Shown here piece after piece: positions 53,693 through 64,000 of a stretch of 64,000 bases of DNA (positions are counted from its first letter, which is position 1; every line of letters begins with the position of its first letter). A program made the position numbers and the translations under genes. The notes beneath the pieces were generated by a model that worked only from the letters and a program-made list of their open reading frames with translations, was not told where the DNA came from and ran no database searches. This DNA is from Trichobilharzia regenti (lineage: Eukaryota > Platyhelminthes > Trematoda > Strigeidida > Schistosomatidae), in NCBI GenBank assembly GCA_944472135.2, contig OX235270.1, positions 81,415,168 through 81,479,167 on the forward strand, written 5' to 3'.

Positions 53693-54427
53693 TTACTAGT
53701 AACAGTTTCTTCTGCAGTTGATTAATTGAAACAAATAGAAGACAGTAAGCATATCCCAACTTGAAATGCGTTTCTTCTTAAATAATAATTGTTGAAAGCA
53801 AATAATGTATATAGTCGAGTATCCACAGCCTACACCTTAAATAGAAAAAAAACTCAGAAAATATCTTCAGAACACTGATCATATCGCCGTTTATAAATTT
53901 CTCAGCACCTGATCATTAAGGAGTAATTAAATTAGCAGCATAATTCAAAAACCGTTACAATGAATGTTTATCCTTGGTCGGAAGAAATTCTGGGAATATT
54001 CAAATTGCTAAAACAGATACCATTATAAAAGCATTCTCGTGAAAGAAAAATGGCTGTATTTAGTAAGTGTGTCTCACTACTATTTGTCTTGTTGTTTAGT
54101 TGAGACCAAAATACAAATTAAAAGATATGTAATTAGCTGAAGAAAGGTTTGATAATTATGCATGATTCAACTCTGACTTTTATTTTCAGTAAAAATGACT
54201 CATTCTCAAAAAAAGTTAAACAACTCCCAATGGTGAAATGATATCGACTGTTTATTTTGATTAGATTTTGTTTGTCTACAGATGACATATATTCGAAGAT
54301 CGACTCCACGATACTTTCTACTTACCTAAATACACTCTCAATTCAGACTGTTTATCGCCTTAAAATCTGAGACTTGTCTAAAGGAAAGCACCAAGATCTT
54401 AAACAAAGTTAACTGTTTTTTTCCTTC

Positions 54428-54632
54428 ATGTTCCCAGTGGAACATAGGGCTCCAAGCTAGTGGCTTTAAGTTTCTGTAGCAGTGGATGTGGTTGCTAGCC
54501 TCATGCCCAACCTTTCCTCTTTACCAGAATTATTTCTGGCTCAGCGAGGTTAAGAAGTGCGTCGACCGGGGATCGAACTCCGGACCATGTGCACGGTCGG
54601 CGAGCGTCCTAACCGCTATACCACCGACGCAC
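54428..54632 (-). mobile_element. tRNA-headed SINE, family A
   Basis: On the minus strand GTGCGTCGGTGGTATAGCGG starts the head, with B box GAGTTCGATCCCC. The body includes TAAAGAGGAAAGGTTGGGCA and the tail TGGAGCCCTATGTTCCACTG. The AAATAAACACC segment is shortened relative to 35264-35492. Confidence 0.82.
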
Positions 54633-55407
54633 AAAGTTGACTGTAATGTTGTTCAAAGTAGACAAAAGTAGTCTCCAGTGTTCTACTTTCAATACAGCCT
54701 ACAAGTAGGTAATATCAGTTAAATTTAGAATAACAATTTATTGAATGAGTCTCAACATCTAGACAAAAAACGAACATTAAGTTACCGTTTCCGAAAATTT
54801 GTCCGTCTCTATGCTGATGAAGATTTGTTAGTCTTCATCTGTGAGTAGTTCCCAAATAACACTTTAATTACTCTTCACCGATTGAACTTGTAAAACACGT
54901 TTGCGTTAACATTACCGTGTGTCTTTAGATGCATATGACTGAGTGTAAGCATGACCAATAAGCAGAGAGATTTATTGACACAATCGATCAGTAGGTATGT
55001 TTACTCAGTTCATTGCCTCGTTATTAATAAGATTACATTAGTCATGATACAGTTGTTCTCTATAGTGATAAATAAAAATTAAGACATAATGGAATGTCAG
55101 ATTGTTTTTTTACTCGCTTTATCTAAAGATAAATAATTAAGCTGAACATATGCCTTCCTGAGAGATAAAAGGATTTTCTTGTTCCATAAAGTTTATAAAC
55201 ATAATGTATATACAGATATATGAATGGTAATTCGACAAGAATTAAAACTCTTTCAGTCATTATTTAAAGAAAACATAAGTTTGATTGCATTTACACCAAT
55301 AGTTTCTACTCATAGAAAGATGAGGAAAATTTCCTCCGATCTGAAACTGCGAATAACCACCCTGCTAGCTACGCTAATTCTTGTAGAAACTGCAGTTTTC
55401 ATATTAA

Positions 55408-55410
<3 letters not shown>

Positions 55411-55440
<30 letters not shown>
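55411..55440. repeat. (TA)n microsatellite
   Basis: About 15 TA units. Confidence 0.9.
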
Positions 55441-55442
<2 letters not shown>

Positions 55443-55609
55443 CGTATTAATTGACTAATATGGAAACGTAGTTTGATTTCAAACAGTGCAGTGTAATTGG
55501 TTTTACTCATATTTCTTTCCGGACATCTGAACTTCAATCTATCATTTAAACTACGATAACTGAATGCTGAGTGTGGCTGAATGATTTAAACTGAGAAACC
55601 AATAACAAT

Positions 55610-56800
55610 GAAAACGATATTTATGGATTTCGACAAAACAATAAGAAGACGTAGTTTATCTGAAACGTATAATGTATTGGCGCAACACATTTCGGACATT
55701 CTGATCACACACGTACTTGTCATACACAGTTTTTATATAAGGCAAGAAAGCATGAATAATTACAATACAGGTCAGATTGTGTACAGGTCAAGGTCACAAA
55801 ATAATGGGTAGGGAGACGCAAAAAGTGTGGGTAAGAAAGATAAAGGGAGGAAAAAAAGGCAAAGAAAGGGTTTGAAAATATTATGAAGTAAAATTGGTCC
55901 TTGGTTCTAAGTTGGATTACCAAGGCAGGTTTAAGGTGATAACAAATAACTTTTGGACGCATAAGACAGGTTTAAGTCTTTTAATGGCTAAGGCTTCAAT
56001 GAATTTAAGTATGTGACCCAACCTTGTCTTATATATCGGCTTAAAGGCATTATTAAAATCAACCTTATGACCCGTCTCTATAATATGCTTCGCTATAGAT
56101 GATGTTGGACATCTATTTCCCGGGTCAATTGTATCTGGCGATTTCATTTGTTGTTGCAGCCACTTTGGAATGTATTCTGTAGCCCTAACATGCAGAGACC
56201 GATGGGTCCTCCCTATGTACGTGTCTCCACACATACATGTAAATTGATAAACACAGTGGGATGTGACACTATCGTTCGGATAATGTGAGGGTTTACAGGA
56301 CAGCATAGTTTTCGTTTTCTCTATGAAGATAAGTTTAGCTGCATAATAGGTTCTACTAATTGCGGCCTTTAGTCTTTGTCTAGTGACTAGACTTTGTTGA
56401 TCACCTCTGAATGGCAAGGATATGTAAACATCCATTTTGGGAACTGATTGGATTGGTAAAGCTGTGTGGTTGACACTTCCATAACGTCTAATAAATCTCA
56501 GTGGGTAATTGTTATCTAACAATATTTCAGTGAGATGTTGTCTTTCTTCTTCAATTGTATCGGTGGTACATATACGGTGAACGCGCTTGAACAAACACTT
56601 AACCAACGCCTTTTTATCCTGTAGTGGACAGAAACTATAGTAATTTAGATACTGTCCAGTCCATGTTGACTTCCTGTGGACAGATCGTTTTATTGACCCA
56701 TCTTCTCTGCGGGTTATGAGTACATCTAAAAATGGCAGGCTGATTTATTGCATATCCCCGCCAATAGTAGTGTTGTCGTCTGTTTCTATAATGGTTAAAT
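55610..56800 (-). mobile_element. 5'-truncated Penelope-like element
   Basis: It contains the C-terminal coding part (55917-56770) and a 3' region to about 55610. On the minus strand the 3' region has ATATAAAAACTGTGTATGAC and GATCAGAATGTCCGAAATGT, a decayed form of the CTGAAGATGTCCGAAACGTG terminal motif of PLEs. It differs in sequence from the PLEs at 28.7, 46.7 and 58.5 kb, so it is a separate family. Confidence 0.75.
55917..56770 (-). pseudogene. Penelope-like RT end plus GIY-YIG endonuclease, partial
   Basis: From about 56770 the frame reads DDNTTIGGDMQ, a stop, then ISLPFLDVLITRREDGSIKR and STWTGQYLNYYSFCPLQDKK, the end of the RT region. The last 229 codons (from 56606) are open: VHRICTTDTIEEERQHLTEI, MDVYISLPFRGDQQ, then the nuclease CVYQFTCMCGDTYIGRTHRS, TSSIAKHIIETGHKVDF and the acidic FIEALAIKRLKP near the end, finishing LNLPW. 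RT motifs A-C are absent through 5' truncation. The nuclease half looks intact, but with no upstream promoter or RT it is unlikely to work. Confidence 0.8.
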
Positions 56801-57312
56801 GACAAGTTATATATTTTTTATGTGCTTTTTAAATTAAATTTTGCATTTTGTTTTAATTGTGTTTCTGAGATGATTAATTTAATTGCGAAGCTTTTGTTAT
56901 CCTTTTGGACAACATCTTCAACGCAGGTTTTAGCATGAAATGAACTTAAAATTTTTTCTGAGGTACATAATATCGGTAGTGTAATTTACTTGAATTTTGT
57001 TATATTTACTGCCCTTTTATCCCAAAATACCACTTCATACTAACATCCACACAATCTAGTGAATGAAAGGAGGCATTAATTTCAAAAGTTAAACGTATAT
57101 TTCTGAATTTTCATGAAATCATGCTAGTATATTTGGCCTATTTATTTAAACGCGCTAATACCCACCGGATAAAGCAGGTGGCGCCAAATCAAAAAAGAAC
57201 ATGTCCTACACCCATCGATATTCATGAGTGCAAAGTTGTCTCAAACTAACTCTACTGAAGTACTAAACTATAGACGTGTACTTCACTCACTAAGAAGCAT
57301 AACAAGCGATTC

Positions 57313-57316
<4 letters not shown>

Positions 57317-57347
<31 letters not shown>
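57317..57347. repeat. (TA)n microsatellite
   Basis: About 15 TA units followed by GCATGTATGCATGC. Confidence 0.9.
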
Positions 57348-57350
<3 letters not shown>

Positions 57351-58450
57351 TGTATGCATGCTTGAACGATTTGTTAACTCAGCCGTTTAACGAAATCGAA
57401 CAACTCATTTTTACCCATTTCAAATATTTTAATACCGGTTTTCCGTGACAGCTCTCATACCTTCATAGATAAAGGTTACTCAAATACTTCTGGATCCCTC
57501 CCTCCCATTTTCAAACAGAAATCCGGAGATTTTCCTGAATTAATGACTGCACAAGTATTACAGTTAAACAAATAAAGAATCATTCCTCGATTTATTTAAT
57601 CCATTTAAAGTGTTTTGGTATGAGTGCGAAAGTGAAAAGTTATCATTTTTCCCACTTATTTGAGATAAACTTGAATAATTTAGGATGAGCAGTTCTTTCA
57701 TTCAAGAACTGCAAGCTGACTGTAATAGTGCTCCCAATGACATTAGAACCCAGCATTGATTGTTATTAATCTAAAAGAGTTATTTACTAGGCGATTGAGC
57801 CACAGGCGCAACTATGGGGCAAATAAAAACAGCAGCATCGCGACATCAGTCCATAAAGCTCATACGCCAATAGCAGATTAGGAAGATTAGCTGTGAGCCT
57901 CAAGTTTCTACAGGATATTAAGTGCATAGCCCCTAGTTTTAATTCATAGCAAGTTCTTAACCTACACTTCCTGTTTATTTCCAATCATCAAGAAGGCGTC
58001 TGCAAAATATGAAGGGTTCCAATACTGTATGAATAACTGTGATGCATTTCGTTTCTGGTTGAAATTATAGATATTGTTAATCATCTAGTGAGATATGACG
58101 CAAAGTTGGGATTTCGATGGACTTCTTCGAAATCACGAATTGTTCCCTCCAACGAATTTCCATAGGAATAGCACCAAGGTAAAGGAATCTCTGCTGACTG
58201 TTTTTAACTATGCTGCAGCATACATAGTCAGCTGAAGTACCCAACCATCTAAAATATTAACTGTATTGGAAACGTGACTGATGAACAGAGAAACGTTACT
58301 GAAGAATAGACGATATAATCCTGTTATTAAATGACCAATCACCGTACTTCAGTGTGAAATTTTTGTAATTCAAGGTCAGTTTACTTCGCAAGCACTTGAC
58401 AGTTATGTTGCACAACACAATCAAAGTGAATCCGGAAAAGGGGGAAGAGT

Positions 58451-58666
58451 TTTTGATGTGGTTTTGTTCTCTGAGCTGGATGGTTAGTTTGCGAAGCTTT
58501 CATCACCTTACTGGGTGACATCTTCAGCGCATACTTCAAATTGAAGTATGCGCTGAAGATGTCACCCAGTAAGGTGATGAAAGCTTCGCAAACTAACCAT
58601 CCAGCTCAGAGAACAAAACCACATCAAAATCATCCACCTGAGCTACAAATCTTCTCTATAATATCT
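58451..58666 (+). mobile_element. Palindromic PLE terminal dimer
   Basis: Bases 58451-58629 form a perfect palindrome: 89-base arms around a single A at 58540. A 37-base one-sided tail follows (TCATCCACCTGAGCTACAAA to ATATCT). The whole is flanked by a perfect 13-bp target duplication AAGGGGGAAGAGT (58438-58450 and 58667-58679). Each arm holds CTGAAGA, a 6-bp stem (GTCACC/GGTGAT) and GAAA. The right half matches the single unit at 40479-40606. There is no coding sequence. Confidence 0.85.
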
Positions 58667-59918
58667 AAGGGGGAAGAGTATTCTATGGTGAGACGCTGTT
58701 ATACGACCGTTAGTTACACTGCACTTGTTTATAAAGTAAAGGTGATTAAAAATATCCATAGGAAGAAAAATTGATAAACTTGTTATCATTGTTAAGCATT
58801 GATTCATTTTCTATTCCCAAGTAAAAGTATCTCATAGACTGGATTGGTTCTGAAACTATTACCGCCACTACAGTGCATTCGTTCCCTGTTATACAAACAC
58901 ATCACGACCAACTGAAAGTGAAAAGAAAGTTAGCTCAATATTTCAGCAATCTTCTCGACATTTCACAATACACTATTCGGTAAGGAGATTTCTTGAAGTA
59001 CAACAGATGCCTTATGGGCTTCAGTTTGACTTCAAGACATGAGTGTTTCGTAAGTCTAAGACTTCAGTTTAACCCGTTCTGCTCCCAGCATATATTCAGC
59101 GTCTTGCTGAACTGGCAGAAAAGTTTAGCACACACACACACACATACAAACCGAAGAAGATAAGAGCCACGATACATACACTGACTGTTTACTTAGTTTA
59201 GGTATTTTGAATTTTCCTGAAGATACTTTCTTTCTCTTTTTCCTACAGAAACAGTTGTACTCAAAATGCATTAAAGTGATTTTATCAGTGAATAAATAGA
59301 GAGTAGTACTGGTAGTAATGAATACCAAGTGTTTACTAGTAAATGAAAAATCAATGTGTTGCAACGCCACCGATTGCTATATACATGCATGCATATCATT
59401 TACCTGAACAGATTTAGAATGCTATAAAGTATTTCACATTAAATCTCAAGTCAATTATATCATAAGTGATGTAGGGATAATACCTAGCGGCCATGTTTAA
59501 TAATCAATATTATCAGCCGTTACTTAAAGTAGTACACTCTTGAAGTATATATCACTACTACTAGTGCAATCAATATTATAATTTCAAATGACCACATGAT
59601 TAAATACCGAAAAAAGCACATACTGTCTCAATAAATATCGCTGAACCAAGTTGGTGTGTAAAATGATTTTTTGTTTGAGAAAGAGAAATCAAATAAATCA
59701 CTGTTGAAAACTTATTTCTATTCACACTGATTTAAAGATAAACAGAACAATAATAACAGTAGTAATACAAGTGAATATTTCTCATATAAAAATTGAAGTG
59801 TTATTTCAAACACAGAATAATTGACAGGATATTCAGTACACCGATACTATGTCCACTTGTGCCAGTTAGACTTGAACCTGAATGCCAATGAATGGCTTCA
59901 ATAAACAGATGAGTGAAT

Positions 59919-59942
59919 TAGTGAATGAGTGAGTGAGTGAGC
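59919..59942. repeat. (TGAG)n microsatellite
   Basis: Five or so tandem GTGA units ending at GAGCG. Confidence 0.8.
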
Positions 59943-60721
59943 GATTACAACAATCATTCTCAGTTTTAAGAATATAAGTTCATTTTAATCTGCGTAAATT
60001 AAAGCCTTGGAAATATAAATAGCCCACAGAAAAATTGACCTGCAAAATATTTACAAAACTAAAACAAATTGTGACCCAAGAAAACTCTTTCCGCTGCTAG
60101 TCACGAAAACGATGAAAGTGTATTGGTCTAAATATTTTGCTCAATTAATAAGTTACGATTAAAAACGTTTTTCACTGCTGCTACTAAAGCATTTCCTGTA
60201 TGCAGTGGTAAAATCATAGTGTGAGCACTTTCTATGATGCTGCATGTGTATGTATTGATTTTTAGGTGGAAAGGCTAAACCACCTCATGAAGTTCTAAAG
60301 CTCCAATGAACGGCTGGCTCTGAACTGTTTTGACCAGTTTTACTCATTAATTAACCCAAATGTATAGTATCATGACAATTCAATTCAATAGGAAATAACT
60401 TATTCTACTTATTGTTTTGTTGAAGTGCATAAATGGTGTCAATTCGACTTAGCTAATGAGTAATGTTGAATCGGACCAGTGATATAAGCTGTACAGAAAT
60501 AAGTAACCACACTGACAGATTTTTAATCTTTTTCTGACAGATTTCAAAGACAGCCGTATGTATCGGCCTAAACAGCCAAAAAGAAAAAAAACTGCCTGAT
60601 ATGTGGCAAACAAACCCGTAACTGAACAAAGAAATATTGGTTTAAATTATCTGTTTCCCTTTATGATCAAAGCAGAGGCGTTAACAGTATCAGCACCAAG
60701 CAGCTAAGCTATCATTTCTGT

Positions 60722-60888
60722 AACTCCATTATGGATAGGATTTTATTTTGATAAATCACACAGTGTTGTACAGTAATATTAACTGATATTAATATTACTA
60801 TACAACACTATGTGATTTATCAAAATAAAATCCTCTCCATAATGGAGTTATGCTCTACCACAGTGCCCAAGTTTTATAGTTATGTCAA
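60722..60888 (+). mobile_element. Palindromic PLE terminal dimer (family of the 46.6 kb element)
   Basis: Arms 60722-60781 and 60790-60849 are inverted copies with 3 differences in 60, around an 8-bp spacer. The sequence (AACTCCATTATGGATAGGAT, then TTTGATAAATCACACAGTGT) matches the outer part of the 46.6 kb arms. The one-sided tail CTCTACCACAGTGCCCAAGT matches that element's 3' end. A 12-bp target duplication TATCATTTCTGT flanks it (60710-60721, 60889-60900). Confidence 0.85.
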
Positions 60889-63800
60889 TATCATTTCTGT
60901 GCTTAAAATGAATTCAAACTTTTGATCAGCCTTTAAATTCAAGTAAGTTTAGTGAAAGGAAACTTCCAACCAAAAAATTTAATTTTTTTTTGTAAAATGG
61001 TCTTACAACTTAACCTAGAAATTTAAGCACTGAAAAAAAGCCAAGTATGCAGCAAACATTTAAATAGAAGTTCTACAATCCATTACATACTTGCTGCTTT
61101 AAAAAGCAAAAATAAAAAACCATGATGAAGAGAATATTATTAAGGACAGCGGCCGAAATAAGATCAACAAAAAGAAGTGCTCTCGACAAACAACAATGAA
61201 GAAAGCAGAAACAATAAATAAGCGAATTCGGTTAGTAGTAATTTGTGTAGTAGTGGAAATGACCTTAAATGAGTTTTCTTTTACAGAAATTAATCTTTTT
61301 CAAATCATTTCAAACAACATAGCAAGGTCACAGCCATTTGTTGAAGTTTACCGATACTCATTCAACAACTGATAACTTGTGACCGTTGTTTAAGTGAAAG
61401 AAAAAGGGCCCGTTATGTGAGAGGCATTTGAAATAAATGAGGTGTCTTAATAGGCGTTAACTAAGTTCACAAAAAGATAGATTGATTAGTTCTATTTATA
61501 TAGAATAATATTTAATAAACATGAACCTTTATAGTAATAAATCTGACATTTTGCTTCAAAAGATTTTATCGTTTCAATATTTACCCTACGGTTATTAAAT
61601 CAATACATATGCAAACAAACTATCTTTTAACACATTTTTAAGGTGACATCTGCCAGAAGACAGGTACATGTCGAAACACAACATTTTACAACACCGCCTA
61701 CGTTACTACACTTTGCAACAGCCTGTGAAAGGGAAGTGAAGGTACGGACCTTGATAAAATCTTTTGGTATTCGTCAAATTTCGAGTTAAACAGCAAAACA
61801 TTCAGTAAACAGGGTGTACTCTGATTAATTGACCAGTACACTTTGATGTGACTGTTTACGCGAGAGATTCTTTAATAAATCATTGATGGAAACAGAAGTA
61901 TCCCTGATTAAAATTCACTTCTTTCACACTCAGTAAAGTGTTGATGCGAGTTTCAATTTCGATCTTCAAAGCGTAATCGATACCAAAGTTAGTGACCAGA
62001 AGCTTGTGCTTTAGGTTGCTCAACTTATTTTTAGCTTTCAAGATAACTCTTTCACTGTTAGAGTATGTCACACAGTATAAATCGCTAAATGTAGTTTTTT
62101 TGCTTTTAAACCCATTAGATAAAACGTATACGCATCCTTAAGAAAGCTGAAGATGAGCCATTCACTGTCGTAACCAGAGTCAATAAAACTAAAATGCTTC
62201 GGATGAGACTGACCCTATGGAAAACGATATCATGCATTCCAATCGGCCGTTGAAGAATGGTAACCAACATAGCTATCTAGTGCAAAACCTACTGACCGAA
62301 ATCCATGGTGTGTATTGTGGATTCCATTTCATGATTTTGTCTATAAAACATTAGGGGGGTAAACAGAATCGCAGTTGCTCAACTTTCAAGTGCTTTTATA
62401 TGAATAAAAATGAAATTTAACCCATCAGTCACATGTATATAATCATTCAGACACATCGTATTAAGCTATATCTACTGTATGACAGCTGATAACTGCTACC
62501 CGACTGCATAAACATCAGTATGTTCCGCCAGGTTTGGACTTATAAACATTTTGATTGAAAGTAACGATTTAAAAATAAGTACATACAACGGCATTTTGAT
62601 TCCCCTGAGGAAGAACTTAAAGAGCTAAATAATTTGTGGATTTTCTGGATATTTATAACAGTGTTATCATTACATGCATTAAATTAAACAAACAAAACTC
62701 CGCATACTTCAAAGTATGCTCTGCATTGTTATCAACACCGACAATGCTATTTATTAATAGTACTTGGTAATCGACGATAATTGGGAATGATATAACTCAG
62801 TGTATATATTATATGCAGTAACATAACCTATTCTCTATCAAAAATAATAATAAATAAGTAGATAAACATGAGTCTACATGATTTCTCTCAATAACTGGTG
62901 GATTCCGTTGTAACAGTGTCTGATGTTCTCGATAAATGTTCGATCAACGAACATTGCTAATAACTTCAATTTCCAAAGCTAAAATATCCTCACTCTGTCG
63001 CAATAATAACAAATAACAAATTCTTTTTAATTCATTATAATCAGGAAAGTATAATTGTTACTGCTGGCTTTTGTTCAATAACCTGTCTACCAGAAAAAAA
63101 TACTTTTCTAAAACAGGCTAAAACAAGCAAACGTTAACTGAATAACACTATATTTTCCGGCTACACCAAAAATATTACACAAGAGTACAACATCATGGTA
63201 GGCATTGAAATAGTAACAGATTAATTTTTTTCCTGATTTTTGTAACCTATACCTTATATTTATCCATGCGTATTCCTTGTTGAGTATGTATTTATCTACA
63301 GCTCACTGGTCTGTATGCTTGACTTTTGATTAAAAAGTCATGAATTATAACTCTACGTCACCTACTAAAGTTTAGGCAATCAGGCGGTATAATTAGTCTT
63401 TGCACAACTGGTGTGGTTCACTGGCAACTGTAATTAAATATAAGTGTTTGTTGAGCCTTACCTCCATTTCACTTTTCAAATATGGGTGTATCTCATTTAC
63501 TTTAGCGGTCGACAGTCAAGTTAACAGTTACAGATTCAAATACAACTTTATCTACTTACAACTAAAGAATCCAGTATTGCCATAAGCTGTTATATATTGT
63601 GTGGCTTGCAGTCTAGTATGAACTGGGTGAGTTAACTAACTGTTTACAAATGTCATAAACTGACAAATTCTCATTACCACAAATATATAGTAAATTCACA
63701 GCCTATCATTACTTAGACAGAGATTTCAGAGTTGATTGGTGAATCGTCAATGAGACAATTCTGTTTAGTCTTTTATTCATCCTAAGACATGTATATTCTT

Positions 63801-64000
63801 TGCTTGAGGTGCATATTCGTTTTTATACTTATGCAGTCAGATCCTGGGATATTGGTCATTTTAAATATGTCATCGCTTGTATTATATGTTATTTCTAATA
63901 CTGAACTATCTAAGTTGCGAATATAGAAAGGAAAGACCTTAAGACAGTTGTTGTACACCAGCGAACTGTTTCTCTTATTCCTAACAAAATACAACATTTC

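Larger units (their letters stand above)
41512..64000. other. Upstream / intergenic region, transposon-rich
   Basis: Upstream of the PPP1R16-like start codon. No promoter element could be assigned with confidence. Recognised elements are listed separately. I see nothing identifiable in 41580-45690, 48960-51580, 52265-53160, 54640-55600, 56810-58430, 58690-60700, 60905-61640 and 61690-64000, apart from TA, CA and TGAG microsatellites and short chance ORFs. Confidence 0.6.

Noticed and set aside
63782..63997. 71-codon minus ORF at the right edge
   Set aside because: No recognisable similarity and truncated context; it could be a chance frame or part of an element beyond the window.

Overview
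The window looks like nuclear DNA of a blood fluke, Schistosoma or a close relative. It is AT-rich and gene-poor, with very long introns full of Penelope-like elements (PLEs), RTE-type and CR1-like LINEs, tRNA-headed SINEs and hammerhead-bearing (Sm-alpha-like) SINEs. No bacterial-style gene organisation is present. The genus call is inferred from this repeat set and from intron structure; no database was searched.

Only one host gene is supported. It lies on the minus strand and encodes a PPP1R16A/B-like (MYPT3/TIMAP) regulatory subunit of protein phosphatase 1. Three coding exons are visible: 41217-41511 (start codon, coiled N-terminus, RVxF-type PP1 docking motif, first ankyrin helix), 11289-11359, and 2755-2900 (ankyrin repeats). 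They join in frame with consensus splice sites across introns of about 29.9 kb and 8.4 kb. The remaining exons lie beyond the left edge. From 41512 to 64000 is upstream sequence in which I recognise only transposon copies.

Layout. 1-2754: third intron with a PLE-end relic. 2901-11288: second intron, holding a SINE and a three-level nest at 4575-7570 (an old PLE split by an RTE LINE, itself split by a very young miniature Ty3/gypsy-type LTR element with identical 326-bp LTRs). 11360-41216: giant first intron with LINE fragments, several SINEs, a PLE with an open 547-codon RT plus GIY-YIG reading frame (28735-30378) and small palindromic PLE pieces. 41512-64000: a CR1-like LINE (about 45.7-48.4 kb) interrupted by an inverted-repeat-flanked PLE that carries only the GIY-YIG endonuclease, a second 5'-truncated PLE (55.6-56.8 kb), two more palindromic PLE dimers with target-site duplications (58.45 and 60.72 kb), and more SINEs.

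The most interesting pattern is the set of inverted PLE termini. Three insertions have clear 12-13 bp target duplications and symmetrical ends, and one older copy has a decayed duplication. The repeated unit carries hammerhead-like core motifs. One is a perfect 179-bp palindrome. Another encloses an intact endonuclease-only frame whose start codon lies inside the inverted arm. A second theme is SINE-LINE pairing: two SINE families each share a 3' tail with a different LINE family present in the same window.
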